The notes beneath the pieces are model-generated. The model saw only the letters and a list, made by a program, of their open reading frames with translations. It was not told where the DNA came from and searched no databases. Shown one piece after another: positions 9,635-19,193 of a DNA stretch of 64,000 nt. This DNA comes from Cryobacterium sp. Y82 (GTDB taxonomy: Bacteria > Actinomycetota > Actinomycetes > Actinomycetales > Microbacteriaceae). How positions within the stretch are numbered: the stretch's first letter is position 1; every line of letters begins with the position of its first letter. Both the position numbers and the translations under genes were made by a program. The stretch is taken from contig NZ_PJJJ01000027.1 in assembly GCF_002929495.1 (NCBI RefSeq), positions 94,138 to 158,137 of the forward strand, written 5' to 3'.

Positions 9635-10519
9635 TTAACCCTTGACTGCGCCCGCGAGAGCGAATGAACCGCCGATGCCGCGGGACACGAGAACGTACAG
9701 AACGATGGCCGGCACCGCATAGATGAGTGAAAACGCGGCGAGTTGCCCGTAGGCGATCGCGCCGTACTGGCCGAAAAAGCTGTAAATGCTGATTGCGGCG
9801 GGTTGCTTGTTTGGCGAGAGGAGCAGGATGAACGGCACGAAAAAGTTTCCCCAGGCCTGAAAGAAGACGAAGATCCCGACCACGGCGATGCCGGGTCTCA
9901 TCAGGGGAACCACGATCAGGCGCAGGGCTCCCATCGCTGACGCGCCGTCGATCCAAGCTGCTTCCTCGAGGGTGATCGGCACCGAGTCCATGAAGTTTTT
10001 GGTCATGAAGATCGCGATCGGCAGAGACGAGGCGGCCATAAAAAGGATTGTGCCCGGGATCGAGTCGAGCAGATTGAACTGCACGAAGAGGCTGTAAACC
10101 GGCACCATGATTGCCGTGATTGGCAGCCCGGTCGCGAAGAGCACGCCATACATGAACGGCTTGTTGAATCTCGCCTGATATCGAGACAGCGGATATGCCG
10201 CGAGCAATGCGGCGACGATCGTAATTCCTGCCGTACCGACGGAGATGATCAGGCTATTCCACAGCGGAAGGAATGTGAGTTCGGGAGTGAGAACCGCCGC
10301 GAAATTGTCCAGCGAGAACTCTTCGGGAAACTTGGTCTGGTAGGTGGCCTTGTTGTCGACCGACGCGAAGATGAGCCAGCATAGGGGAAGAAGAAAACAG
10401 GCGCCGATCACGACGAGAACGGCATTGGCAAGGAACCCGATCACGTTCTTTTTGGGGGAGGCTACTGAGACCGGCCGATCGGACTTTCGACCCTTCGGTG
10501 GCGCGGCGATGACTGACAT
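9635..10519 (-). CDS. ABC sugar transporter permease, MalG type
   Basis: A 294-residue inner-membrane permease with six predicted helices. It ends in the MalG-like tail and carries the EAA loop EEAAWIDGASAMGALRLIVVPL that contacts the ATPase. The first helix follows a short cytoplasmic N-terminus rich in Lys and Arg. It is separated by 3 bp from the MalF-type gene upstream and by 54 bp from the mannosidase gene downstream. The transported sugar is inferred to be a mannoside from the linked GH38 enzyme. Confidence 0.93.
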   Translation of the reverse strand: MSVIAAPPKGRKSDRPVSVASPKKNVIGFLANAVLVVIGACFLLPLCWLIFASVDNKATYQTKFPEEFSLDNFAAVLTPELTFLPLWNSLIISVGTAGITIVAALLAAYPLSRYQARFNKPFMYGVLFATGLPITAIMVPVYSLFVQFNLLDSIPGTILFMAASSLPIAIFMTKNFMDSVPITLEEAAWIDGASAMGALRLIVVPLMRPGIAVVGIFVFFQAWGNFFVPFILLLSPNKQPAAISIYSFFGQYGAIAYGQLAAFSLIYAVPAIVLYVLVSRGIGGSFALAGAVKG

Positions 10520-10522
10520 CGG

Positions 10523-11473
10523 CTAATCCTTCTGTGGACGAAGTGCCCGAATGTAGACGACAGAGAAGATCGCACCGATGATGAGCATCACAGTGGCAAT
10601 GGCTGTGCCATAGCCGATGTTGCTGAAGCGGAAAGCCTCTTTGTAGGCGAGGATTGGCAACGTTGTGCTGTCGTTGCCGGGCCCACCCGCTGTCATCACG
10701 TAGATGAGGGTGAAGACCGACAAGGTGAGCAAACTGATGAGCATGGTGTTCGTTACGATCGTGTTCTTGATCATGGGAATGGTCACGAGCAAAAGTCGTT
10801 TTGAACCGCCAGCTCCGTCGATCATTGCCGCCTCGGTAATCTCTGGTGGCACGTCGTTGAGGGCGGCCTGGTAGACCATCATCGAAAACGCCGTTCCACG
10901 CCACAAATTTGCCAGGATGATCGCGAACATGGGAAAGCTGTACAACCAGTTGGGACCGGTCATGCCGAAGTTCGCCAGAATCTGGTTGAGGGTGCCGTCG
11001 AGGCTGAAGTACGCGTAGCAGACGAAGGCTGCGACGATCTCGGGCAGGATCCACGCGGCGACGATGATCGTGCCAACGGAAGCGGTGACCTTCTTATCGG
11101 CCTTCTGCATGAGGAGCGCGAGACCGAGGCCAAGGGCGTTTTGCGAGATAACGGCGGAGCCGAAGGTGAAGATCGCGGTCAGCCAGATTGAGAGGGGGAA
11201 AACGGGATCGTTGACGAGCTTGAGGTAGTTCTCGAAGCCGATCCATTGGGGGTTGCTCGCGTTGACCCCTGTGAGCGACGCGTTCGTGAACGACCCATAG
11301 ATCGACCAGATGATCGGTCCGGCGAGAAACGTGATCATGATGAGAATCGCCGGCAGGAGCGGGATCATCCGCATGGCTTTGACGATTTCGCGCACCGGGC
11401 GGCGGCGGGAACCCGAATTCGATTTCGGCCGCCGCACGTGCGTGTCCTGCGGCGCGAGCACTTCTGCAGTCAC
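10523..11473 (-). CDS. ABC sugar transporter permease, MalF type
   Basis: A 316-residue permease of the MalF/UgpA type, the partner of the MalG-type protein encoded next to it. The EAA loop reads EITEAAMIDGAGGSKRLLLVTIPM, and the periplasmic motif TAGGPGNDSTTL before the last helices is typical. Translation starts at a GTG. No ATP-binding subunit is encoded at this locus, so the complex probably uses a shared MsiK/MsmX-like ATPase encoded elsewhere, as is common for this importer family in Gram-positive bacteria. Confidence 0.93.
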   Translation of the reverse strand: MTAEVLAPQDTHVRRPKSNSGSRRRPVREIVKAMRMIPLLPAILIMITFLAGPIIWSIYGSFTNASLTGVNASNPQWIGFENYLKLVNDPVFPLSIWLTAIFTFGSAVISQNALGLGLALLMQKADKKVTASVGTIIVAAWILPEIVAAFVCYAYFSLDGTLNQILANFGMTGPNWLYSFPMFAIILANLWRGTAFSMMVYQAALNDVPPEITEAAMIDGAGGSKRLLLVTIPMIKNTIVTNTMLISLLTLSVFTLIYVMTAGGPGNDSTTLPILAYKEAFRFSNIGYGTAIATVMLIIGAIFSVVYIRALRPQKD

Positions 11474-11526
11474 TGTGTTCCTGTTTTCGTTTTTCTGTGG
11501 GCGCGCACCTGGGTGTCTCTGTACTG

Positions 11527-12897
11527 CTATTTCTGGATGACGCCCTCGGGGCCGACGATCGCTTCGATTGCCTTGTCGTAGGCTGCGGCCGCTTCCTCGG
11601 GACTTGCTTTGTCGGTGATGACTGCCTCGTTGGCCTTCTGGACCTCGGCCGAGATCTGGTTGTAGTCGGCCGTCGCCGGACGAAAGTTGGTCACCTCGAC
11701 GATGTCAGTGACGGTCCGGACAAAGGGATTGGCAGCAATGTAGCTCTCATCGGCGGCGACATCCTTGCGAACGGCAATCTGCGAGTTCTCGTTGTCGTAA
11801 GCGAGTGCGTTGTCCTTACTCAGCGCCATCGCCATAAAGTCGAAGGCAAGCTGCGGATCTGCAGTTTTAGCTCCGACTGCAAGGGTCCAGCCGCCTGACA
11901 TGCTAACGCCGCCAGGATTCTGGCCGTTCTGGGTCGGGAACACCGTTGCGCCCATGTCGTCGACGTACCCGGGCCACTCATATGAACCACCGGTCTGCCA
12001 GAATGACGGTGTGTAGGAGCCCTCGATCGTTGCACCGAGAGTCGCGTTTGGGAACATTTCCCCGAAGATGCTCTTCCAGATGTTGGGATCGAGCGCCTGC
12101 GCCGGGGTCAGAGCGAGTTCCTCAGTGTAGAGCTCGTCGACGAAGGCCAGGGAATCGATGAACCCCTGCGAGCCAGTGACCCACTTCGAGGTTTCCGAGT
12201 CGTAGAGCGAATCTCCCCCGAGTTCGGTGCCGTACAGGAGTTGGTAGAAGCCTTGCATGTTCGAGCCCTCGCCGGTGCCTGTTCCTGCGTAGAAGTTGAA
12301 CGGCACGACGTCAGGACTGCTTGCCTTGATCTGGCGCGCGGCCTCCATAATGTCGTCCCAACTCTTCGGCTCCCACGGAAGTGCGATTCCGGCCGCCTCG
12401 AAGACGGGCTTGCTGTACCAGACCGCACGGGTATCGGTGCCGAGGGAGACGGCATAGATGCTGTTGTCGTCGCCCTTGCCTGCCTCCTTGGCGGCATCGG
12501 TGAACTGATCCCAGTCCTCCCACTTGGAAACATACTCATCGAGATTGAGGAGGTACCCGGCATCCGCGTCCGCGCGCAACGCAGTGGTGTCTTCGTAGAA
12601 GATGTCCGGGGCGGTCTCTGCCGAGCGCTGCGAGAGGGCGAGCTTGATCTTGTAGTCGTCATCCGTTGCCGCGATGGGCTGCAGTTCGACGGTCACGCCC
12701 TCGTTCGCGGCCTCGAAGTCCGCCTTCGTGGTCGTGAAAAGCGTGTCGAGAGCGGTGAAAGCATCCGTCTTGATGTACGCGACTTTGAGAACCTTGTCTT
12801 GTCCCTCAGATGGCGCCGATCCGGCCGTGCATCCGGTGAGTGCTACCAGTCCGCCTATCGCAAACGCCGATAGGGCGATTGATGCTCTTTTCTTCAC
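11527..12897 (-). CDS. Sugar-binding lipoprotein of ABC importer (family 1)
   Basis: A 456-residue extracellular solute-binding lipoprotein. I take the GTG at 12897, preceded by AAGGGAG, so the protein opens with VKKRASIALSAF and a lipobox ending LVALTGC; the longer ATG frame adds 18 non-signal residues. The remainder is a two-lobed binding fold of the MalE/family-1 type. It is the first gene of the operon that continues with MalF- and MalG-type permeases and alpha-mannosidase. Its ligand is therefore probably a mannose-containing oligosaccharide, an inference from context only. Confidence 0.92.
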   Translation of the reverse strand: MKKRASIALSAFAIGGLVALTGCTAGSAPSEGQDKVLKVAYIKTDAFTALDTLFTTTKADFEAANEGVTVELQPIAATDDDYKIKLALSQRSAETAPDIFYEDTTALRADADAGYLLNLDEYVSKWEDWDQFTDAAKEAGKGDDNSIYAVSLGTDTRAVWYSKPVFEAAGIALPWEPKSWDDIMEAARQIKASSPDVVPFNFYAGTGTGEGSNMQGFYQLLYGTELGGDSLYDSETSKWVTGSQGFIDSLAFVDELYTEELALTPAQALDPNIWKSIFGEMFPNATLGATIEGSYTPSFWQTGGSYEWPGYVDDMGATVFPTQNGQNPGGVSMSGGWTLAVGAKTADPQLAFDFMAMALSKDNALAYDNENSQIAVRKDVAADESYIAANPFVRTVTDIVEVTNFRPATADYNQISAEVQKANEAVITDKASPEEAAAAYDKAIEAIVGPEGVIQK

Positions 12898-12990
12898 GGT
12901 GCTCCCTTGCTCCGAGTACGAATGGACATGCGGTGTGTGGTGCCGACGCACTTAAGAGATTGAGATGCCTCGCTGCCGTGCTCCGACATA

Positions 12991-13021
12991 ATAGTACATC
13001 GATTTGATAAACCTACGTCAA
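12991..13021 (-). promoter_or_regulatory. Candidate promoter of the mannoside operon
   Basis: Reading on the minus strand, TTGACG (13021-13016) and TACTAT (12996-12991) could form -35 and -10 boxes with a 19-nt spacer. The -35 box overlaps the stop codon of the upstream ROK gene. The AT-rich stretch between and around the boxes is a plausible binding site for the ROK protein. The spacer is longer than optimal, so confidence is low. Confidence 0.35.
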
Positions 13022-14310
13022 GGCCTTAACGCGTGTGTTTTGCTGGGTTCCGCTTTCTCGTTGGACAGGAGCAGCGCTCGGGGATTCGGAGCGAGTGCGT
13101 GATCGAGCACAAGGCATGCTGCCCCGATCGCACCGACGTCCTCCCCCACCGCCGATCCCGTTACTGAAATTCTGTGGATGCTTCGCGTGGCGCGGAGTTC
13201 CTCGAGCAACTCCGGGATCCTGCGCAGGTAATGGTCTGAGAGGCGGGACCAGAATGGTCCGCCGAAGACCACACGATCGACGTCGAGAAGGTTCGCTATG
13301 ACCGCTACCGCTTTCGACATCCGAACGGCGGAGCGCTCTACAATCTCGATTGCGATTGCGTTGCCCGCCTCCGCGGCCGCGCACAATTCCGTGAACCTCG
13401 AATCGACAGTTCGGGTGTCGTTGGCGACACTCGTGTCATCGAGGACACCCAATCGCTCCGCCTCCTGGACGAGCGACTGAGGCATACAGGTCACCGCGAT
13501 GCATCCGCGCAGCCCGCAGAAGCACGGCGGGCCGGCAGGATCGGTGACGATGTGCCCGATCTCTCCCGCGTTTCCAGAGCTTCCCCTGACCACTTCGTCG
13601 CGCATCACGAGACCGACCCCGATGCCGGTTCCCAGGTAAAAGAAGGCAAAGCTACCTAATCCGGATTCCCCGCCCGCCCACATCTCGGCTATCGCCGACG
13701 CAGTGACGTCCTTGTCGAGAATGGCCGGGAGCCCGACGCCCGCCTGGAGCGCGTCTCTTAGCGGAACCCGATGCCAGCCGTGCAGGTGTGGCGGGTCAAC
13801 CACCGTACCCAGCAGATTATCGATGGGCCCGGGGGCCGCGATGCCCACCCCGCCGATCCGGACCCGGGGCACCCCCGAGTCATCGATCAGCTGCACGAGC
13901 CACGCGACGATCTGTTCGATGATGAGGTTCGGGTCCATGACCGCCGGGGTCGAGAAACTCGACCGACTGACGACGCTGCCATTGAGATCGAGCATGACCA
14001 AAGTCACGACCGTTGGATCGATGTGAACTCCGAGCGCATAGCGCCCGCCGGGATTGAGCCGCAACATCGTGCGGGGCTTGCCAGGCCCGGTGCCCGTTTT
14101 TCCGGCTTCCTCGATGAACCCGTTATCAAGCAGGCGCCTGGTGATGTTCGAAATGGTCTGGGGAGAAAGCCCGGTAGTGGTCACGAGCTCGACACGACTC
14201 AGGCCGGTGGCAGATCGACGGATGGCATCGAGAATAACCGACTGATTGAAGTCGGCCATCGCTGGGAGATTGGTGCCGCGACGCGCCGTCCCGCCCTTAT
14301 GGTCGCTCAT
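13018..14310 (-). CDS. ROK-family transcriptional regulator
   Basis: A 430-residue NagC/XylR-type repressor. The N-terminal winged helix (residues about 20-75, with LSPQTISNITRRLLDNGFIEE) precedes a sugar-kinase-fold effector domain. The ROK signature runs through YLGTGIGVGLV and GNAGEIGHIV, and the structural zinc site is CFCGLRGC. It lies directly upstream of the mannoside importer operon on the same strand and most likely controls it, with a mannose derivative as effector. That effector is an inference. Confidence 0.9.
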   Translation of the reverse strand: MSDHKGGTARRGTNLPAMADFNQSVILDAIRRSATGLSRVELVTTTGLSPQTISNITRRLLDNGFIEEAGKTGTGPGKPRTMLRLNPGGRYALGVHIDPTVVTLVMLDLNGSVVSRSSFSTPAVMDPNLIIEQIVAWLVQLIDDSGVPRVRIGGVGIAAPGPIDNLLGTVVDPPHLHGWHRVPLRDALQAGVGLPAILDKDVTASAIAEMWAGGESGLGSFAFFYLGTGIGVGLVMRDEVVRGSSGNAGEIGHIVTDPAGPPCFCGLRGCIAVTCMPQSLVQEAERLGVLDDTSVANDTRTVDSRFTELCAAAEAGNAIAIEIVERSAVRMSKAVAVIANLLDVDRVVFGGPFWSRLSDHYLRRIPELLEELRATRSIHRISVTGSAVGEDVGAIGAACLVLDHALAPNPRALLLSNEKAEPSKTHALRP

Positions 14311-14479
14311 GTTACGACGCTAACGCTTCGACGCAGATTTTCGACGATGAAATGCTTCACAGCCTTGTGGATCATCGCGCAGTCTTGGTTGGTCGGCATG
14401 AACTCGATGTTAGTGGCCAGCCGCAGGGGGCTATTTCGACGCCGAGACTGGCACCACGAGCAACCGGAACCTTAAAATA

Positions 14480-15172
14480 TCAATTGACGACTATCGGAGC
14501 ATCACCCACGGTGGGCGCCGTGAAAACACTCTCTCTTCGAGAGCCTGGGCCAACCCCCAAAGTCATCCGGGCGATGTTGGCGTATCTGAGGGCCAGCTCT
14601 TCGGGCGTAAGCTCACCGTCACGGCGGTACCACTGCGCAATACCAGTACACATAGTCACGATGGCTCGACTGGTGTCTTTGGGATGCTCGGCGTCAAAGT
14701 TCCCCTCCCGCATCCCTTGGTTGATGATGTCGTCCACCATCTGCTGCTGCTTATCGCGAGATTGGATGTGCGCGGTTCGCGACTCGCCTTCCAGGCTTCG
14801 GATCTCACTAGCAGCGATGAAGGCGAGCTCACTGCGATGAGCGTGAAAGAGCGCCAGACATTCGATCAGAAGTCGAAACTGTTCCTCCACTGAAGAACCT
14901 GCCTCCGCTACGGCATCTTCGCTCCTGACCAATAAATCCTTCATCGCAAACTGAACAATCGCCACTAGCAGTGCCTGCTTGGAGGCGTAGTGGTGATATA
15001 GGCCCGGTACGGAGAGCTTGGCCCGAGCGGCCACAGTGCGAATTGTCGTGCCGTGATAGCCGTGCTCCACAAAACAATCTAAAGCCGCTTGCAGCAGGGG
15101 TGGCAGCATGTTTTCGGAGTATTTGCGCCATGCTGCAGCATCCTCGACTTTTTTCGCAGTCTCAACTTTCAC
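14480..15172 (-). CDS. TetR-family transcriptional regulator
   Basis: A 230-residue TetR regulator starting at a GTG with a strong AAGGAG site upstream. The N-terminal DNA-binding domain is intact (ALDCFVEHGYHGTTIRTVAARA, then LSVPGLYHHYASKQALL). The C-terminal ligand domain resembles those of regulators of acyl-CoA and fatty-acid catabolism (TetR_C with HRSELAFIAASEIRSL). It is divergent from an acyl-CoA synthetase operon, with a perfect 38-bp palindrome between them, so repression of that operon relieved by an acyl-CoA is the likely mode. The effector is not shown by the sequence. Confidence 0.9.
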   Translation of the reverse strand: MKVETAKKVEDAAAWRKYSENMLPPLLQAALDCFVEHGYHGTTIRTVAARAKLSVPGLYHHYASKQALLVAIVQFAMKDLLVRSEDAVAEAGSSVEEQFRLLIECLALFHAHRSELAFIAASEIRSLEGESRTAHIQSRDKQQQMVDDIINQGMREGNFDAEHPKDTSRAIVTMCTGIAQWYRRDGELTPEELALRYANIARMTLGVGPGSRRESVFTAPTVGDAPIVVN

Positions 15173-15241
15173 GAATACTCCTTCACCTGTTCATGCCTGA
15201 ATGCCATTGTCTGTCTTGACAGATGATGACGTCTACTCCAG

Positions 15242-15279
15242 ACTAACTCCTACCGAGCGATCGCTCGGTAGGAGTTAGT
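15242..15279. promoter_or_regulatory. 38-bp perfect palindrome, predicted TetR operator
   Basis: Positions 15242-15260 are the exact reverse complement of 15261-15279. The centre is ACCGAGCGATCGCTCGGT, a typical TetR-family operator core. It sits 69 bp upstream of the TetR start and 41 bp upstream of the acyl-CoA synthetase start, so a bound repressor could block both promoters. Confidence 0.8.
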
Positions 15280-15320
15280 AAAGTCAATTCCGGCGACGAT
15301 GCCGGAGAGGGGCGGCTGCC

Positions 15321-17072
15321 GTGACTCGTTCATCTTTGACCAACCGTTGTGAGATCGGCTCTGCCGTACAGAGTCGTTCTCGGATCAACACCGGAGAGGA
15401 TTCTCAGACCGCACCAGACGTGTTGAGCACGAAAGTACATGCGGGGATGCGGTATGAGTCCACCGTGGAGGCGTGGAAGGCCCGCGTCGCCGCCAATCCG
15501 GAGCGCGTCGCACTACGCTATTTCGATGGCAGGATGACTGCCGCCGAAGTCGACCGTGCCTCCGACGCTCTCGCTGTAGCGCTCGCGGCCCGCGGCACAA
15601 TTCGCGGTGCCCGGGTAGGTATCTACCTCCAGAACACCCCGCACTATGCACTGGCCCTGCTTGCCCTCTGGAAATTGGGCGCGACGGCACTCTTGCTGAA
15701 CCCCATGTACAAACGTCGAGAGCTGCGTCGCCTCGTTGACGACTCGGGTGCAATCGGTGTTATTTGTGCCGATACGGCTGTGTCGGAAACTCGTCAAACG
15801 CTTGCCGGAGGCACGGCTTGCTGGCTCATCAGTACCTCTGCGCGTGACTTTCAGACGCGAAACGATCCCCGTAGCTGTGACATGACAACTCGCCCGGCGG
15901 CTTCGGTTGACGGAGACGTCGCGGCGCTGATTCGCGAATTCGACGGCTTGCGACCCGCTGACATTGATCTGACCCGCTACGACGTGGCGCTCTTGACCTA
16001 TACCTCTGGTACGACCGGGCCGCCAAAGGGCGCCATGAACACCCACGAAAACGTCTTGGCCGTCGCCACGACGTTTGGCCGATTTGCACGGCTCGCCCCC
16101 GGTGACGTCGTCATGGCCGTGGCCCCACTATTTCATATCACTGGCGCCGTGATTAACGCTGCGATCTCTCTATTCACCGACACAACCCTGGTTTTTACGG
16201 GCCGTTTTGACCCTGATGTCGTGTTAGAAGCCTTCGCCGAGCATAGGGTCAGCTTTACCATCGGCTCGATTACCGTTTTCAACGCGATTTTGGCGCTTCC
16301 ACACGCCAATGCCAGCCATTTTGCCGCCGTTAAGACTCTGTATTCCGGCGGGGCACCAATCCCGCCGTCCACCGTGGAACGATTCAGAACGCGCTTCGGC
16401 GTCTACATCCACAATGCCTATGGACTAACCGAAAGTACGTCCGGTGTAGTTGCCGTCCCGCCCTTTACCGAGGCGCCGGTCGACGCCTCCAGCGGCACGC
16501 TGTCTATCGGCATTCCGTTACCGCACGTTGTAGCGAGAATCATCGACCAGAATGGTCAATCCGTTCCCCCCGGAACCCAGGGCGAGCTGGAATTATCTGG
16601 CCCTCAAATCATCCCGGGTTATTGGAATAATCCGGATGCCACCTCCCATGCAATGCCCGGAGGCAGGTTTCGCACCGGCGACGTGGCAATCATCGACACC
16701 CAAGGCTGGATTTATCTAGTGGACCGGCTCAAAGACCAGATCAACGTCTCCGGGTACAAGGTCTGGCCCCGCGAGGTCGAGGACGCGCTGTATGAACATC
16801 CAGCTGTCCATGAGGCCGCTGTGATTGGCCAGGCGGATGACTACCGTGGCGAAACCGTCGTCGCTTTCGTGTCCCTGAAATCAGGTGTGCCGGCCACCCC
16901 AGCCGAACTCATCGCCTTCACCAAAGAGAGACTCGCAGCTTACAAATACCCCCGCATCGTGCACATCATCGACGACTTACCCAAGACACAGACCGGAAAA
17001 ATTCGCCGCCAGGAGCTCCGTGATGAAAACACGGCAGCCCAGGGCGTACCGTCCCAGAAAGACAAACTATGA
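15321..17072 (+). CDS. AMP-forming acyl-CoA synthetase
   Basis: A 583-residue ANL-superfamily ligase that activates a carboxylate to its acyl-CoA via an acyl-adenylate. Visible motifs are the P-loop-like TYTSGTTGPPKGAM, the YGLTEST adenylate motif, the RTGD core and DRLKDQINVSGYKVWPREVE hinge region, and the catalytic lysine in PKTQTGKIRRQEL. The GTG at 15321 has GGAGAGG upstream; an internal ATG at 15447, where homology should begin, is an alternative. First gene of a catabolic operon; overlaps the SDR gene by 4 bp. The position parallels LvaE of the levulinate pathway. Confidence 0.92.
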   Translation: MTRSSLTNRCEIGSAVQSRSRINTGEDSQTAPDVLSTKVHAGMRYESTVEAWKARVAANPERVALRYFDGRMTAAEVDRASDALAVALAARGTIRGARVGIYLQNTPHYALALLALWKLGATALLLNPMYKRRELRRLVDDSGAIGVICADTAVSETRQTLAGGTACWLISTSARDFQTRNDPRSCDMTTRPAASVDGDVAALIREFDGLRPADIDLTRYDVALLTYTSGTTGPPKGAMNTHENVLAVATTFGRFARLAPGDVVMAVAPLFHITGAVINAAISLFTDTTLVFTGRFDPDVVLEAFAEHRVSFTIGSITVFNAILALPHANASHFAAVKTLYSGGAPIPPSTVERFRTRFGVYIHNAYGLTESTSGVVAVPPFTEAPVDASSGTLSIGIPLPHVVARIIDQNGQSVPPGTQGELELSGPQIIPGYWNNPDATSHAMPGGRFRTGDVAIIDTQGWIYLVDRLKDQINVSGYKVWPREVEDALYEHPAVHEAAVIGQADDYRGETVVAFVSLKSGVPATPAELIAFTKERLAAYKYPRIVHIIDDLPKTQTGKIRRQELRDENTAAQGVPSQKDKL

Positions 17073-17851
17073 GCGAGCAACCCGTCCAAGCGCACCGCTT
17101 TGAGGGCAAGATGGCCATCGTCACGGGCGCCAGTCGCGGAATCGGGCTGGCCATCGCCTTGCGGCTGGTGGCGGAGGGCGCCCGGGTCTGTATCACCGCC
17201 CGTAACGCCGAGGCGTTACACGCTGCGGCCGCCCAGTTCCCGAAAGGATCTGTACTCCCCCTCGCTGGCAAAGCCCACGATCCGGACCACCGCCTCGAGG
17301 TACTCAACGCCGTCGCCGAAACATTCGGCCAGCTGGACGTCCTCGTCAACAATGCGGGCATTAACCCCGTCTACGGTTCGGTGATGGATCTAGATCTGTC
17401 CGCCGCGCGCAAGATCACCGAGGTGAACGTCTTCGGTACCCTGGCCTGGATCCAGGATGCTTACCGCCACGCTGCCCTCGATTTCGCCGGCCGCGGCGGC
17501 ACCGTCATTAATGTGTCTTCGGTCACCGGGCAGACACCGGCACCCGGCATCGGTTTCTATGGCGTCACCAAGGCCGCCATAGCGCATCTGACTCGCACCC
17601 TCGCCGTCGAAATGGGACCGAAGATACGAGTGAACGCGGTTGCACCGGCGGTGGTCAAGACGCAATTCGCTCAGGCCCTCTACGAAGGCAAGGAGGCGGA
17701 AGTCGCCGCGAGATATCCTCTGGGCCGCCTTGGCAACCCCGAGGATATCGCTGCCACCGTTGCCTTTCTCGCGTCCTCAGATTCGGCCTGGATCACCGGT
17801 CAGGTCATCAACCTTGATGGCGGCCTGCTCGCGGCCGGCGGCACCGCTTAA
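17069..17851 (+). CDS. Short-chain dehydrogenase/reductase
   Basis: A 260-residue classical SDR with the nucleotide-binding TGASRGIG motif, the NNAG motif, and the catalytic Ser (NVSSVTG) and Tyr-Lys (FYGVTK) residues. The end (ITGQVINLDGG) is standard. Its start overlaps the stop of the synthetase gene. Within this gene set it may reduce a 4-oxoacyl-CoA to the 4-hydroxyacyl-CoA (LvaD-like role) or oxidise a 3-hydroxyacyl-CoA. The sequence alone does not distinguish these. Confidence 0.9.
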   Translation: MSEQPVQAHRFEGKMAIVTGASRGIGLAIALRLVAEGARVCITARNAEALHAAAAQFPKGSVLPLAGKAHDPDHRLEVLNAVAETFGQLDVLVNNAGINPVYGSVMDLDLSAARKITEVNVFGTLAWIQDAYRHAALDFAGRGGTVINVSSVTGQTPAPGIGFYGVTKAAIAHLTRTLAVEMGPKIRVNAVAPAVVKTQFAQALYEGKEAEVAARYPLGRLGNPEDIAATVAFLASSDSAWITGQVINLDGGLLAAGGTA

Positions 17852-17894
17852 CAGCCCCCACTCATCGGCCCAGGCCGCGAAAGGAAACAGAATA

Positions 17895-19193
17895 ATGAGC
17901 ACCCAGTCACTGCCCGCAGACGTCGAAGCTTTGCGAATCCGCACCCGCGAGTTCATCCGCAACACGGTTATTCCTGCCGAGCCCAGGCCGGGCGAGCACC
18001 TGGCCCAGTCCACCCGGGACCGACTCCAAGCAGCAGCAAAGGCCGCCAATGTCTTTGCCCCGCACGTCCCTAAAGAATTCGGCGGCCAAGGCGTCCCCAT
18101 TCAGCACTGGTCCGCGATCTTTCAAGAGGCCGGATATTCCCCGATCGGCGCGTCCGCGCTCAACTGCATGGCGCCCGACGAAGGCAATATGCACATGCTG
18201 AATCTGATCGCCACGCAAGCGCAGAAACAGCGCTACCTTGTGCCCCTGGCCGCCGGTACGTCGCGGTCCTGCTTCGGAATGACCGAGCCGCACCCCGGCG
18301 CCGGTTCAGATCCGGCCGCCCTGCTCACCACAGCGGCAAAGGTCGACGGCGGATGGTCCATTAATGGTCACAAACGATTCACAAGTGGCGCCGACGGCGC
18401 AGCCTTTTGCATCGTGATGGCCCGCACCGCGGCTGTCGGAGACGCCCCGACCGGTGCCACCATGTTCCTGGTCGATCTCGACAACAAAGGCATCCGGCTC
18501 GGTGAAAGCATCCACACCATGGACCGTGCCATAGCTGGCGGTCATCCTCACATTTATCTCAACGACTGCTTTGTGACAGATGATGCGGTATTGGGGGCCG
18601 TCGGACTCGGCTTCAAATACGCCCAGGTACGCCTGGGCCCAGCCCGCCTTACGCACTGCATGCGCTGGCTCGGACTGGCCCGGCGCTCCCTGGACATTGC
18701 GTTGGACCGAATCGAGCGCCGCGAAATGTTCGGCTCTCCGATGAAGAACCTGGGTCTTGCCCAGGAACTGATTGCCCAGTCCGTGATCGACATCGAAACC
18801 TCCGATGCCATCATCGAGAAGACCGCCGCGCTGCTCGCGGCGGATCCACGGGCCGGATCCGCGATGTCCTCTATCGCAAAGGTGCACTGCTCGGAAGCGA
18901 TCTTCCGGGTGGTCGACCGCGCCATCCAGCTCTGCGGTGGCGACGGTGTTTCAGATGGGCTCCCCTTGGCCGCCTACCTGAACGAGGTGCGCCCGTTCCG
19001 GATCTACGACGGCGCCAATGAAACCCATAAATGGGCCATCTCCCGGCGTGCCTCGGCGGCGCGCAAGCGGGCCGTCGATGCGGGCGAGCCGTACTTGGCT
19101 GACGTGCTCGGCTCCGACCTGCACGCCGCTGCCGCGGGTAGTGCCGACCTGCACGCCGCTGATCTCAACACTGAGCTGGCAGGAATCCGTTGA
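17895..19193 (+). CDS. Acyl-CoA dehydrogenase, ACAD10/11-like
   Basis: A 432-residue FAD-dependent acyl-CoA dehydrogenase. The start is the ATG at 17895 after AAAGGAAAC; a much longer open frame upstream lies inside the SDR gene and is not coding. FAD and substrate segments include SCFGMTEPHPGAGSDP, HKRFTSGADGA and QLCGGDGVSDGLPLAAYLNEVRPFRI (split here by family consensus), ending YDGANETHKW. This form, paired with an APH-type kinase gene, matches the bacterial relatives of mammalian ACAD10/ACAD11, which act on phosphorylated 4-hydroxyacyl-CoAs. The C-terminal tail carries a short duplication. Confidence 0.9.
   Translation: MSTQSLPADVEALRIRTREFIRNTVIPAEPRPGEHLAQSTRDRLQAAAKAANVFAPHVPKEFGGQGVPIQHWSAIFQEAGYSPIGASALNCMAPDEGNMHMLNLIATQAQKQRYLVPLAAGTSRSCFGMTEPHPGAGSDPAALLTTAAKVDGGWSINGHKRFTSGADGAAFCIVMARTAAVGDAPTGATMFLVDLDNKGIRLGESIHTMDRAIAGGHPHIYLNDCFVTDDAVLGAVGLGFKYAQVRLGPARLTHCMRWLGLARRSLDIALDRIERREMFGSPMKNLGLAQELIAQSVIDIETSDAIIEKTAALLAADPRAGSAMSSIAKVHCSEAIFRVVDRAIQLCGGDGVSDGLPLAAYLNEVRPFRIYDGANETHKWAISRRASAARKRAVDAGEPYLADVLGSDLHAAAAGSADLHAADLNTELAGIR
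19114..19161 (+). repeat. 18-bp direct repeat in the acyl-CoA dehydrogenase tail
   Basis: CCGACCTGCACGCCGCTG occurs at 19114-19131 and again at 19144-19161, a 30-bp period that keeps frame. It duplicates the peptide SDLHAA / ADLHAA near the C-terminus of the dehydrogenase. It looks like a recent in-frame slippage duplication without functional meaning. Confidence 0.8.
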
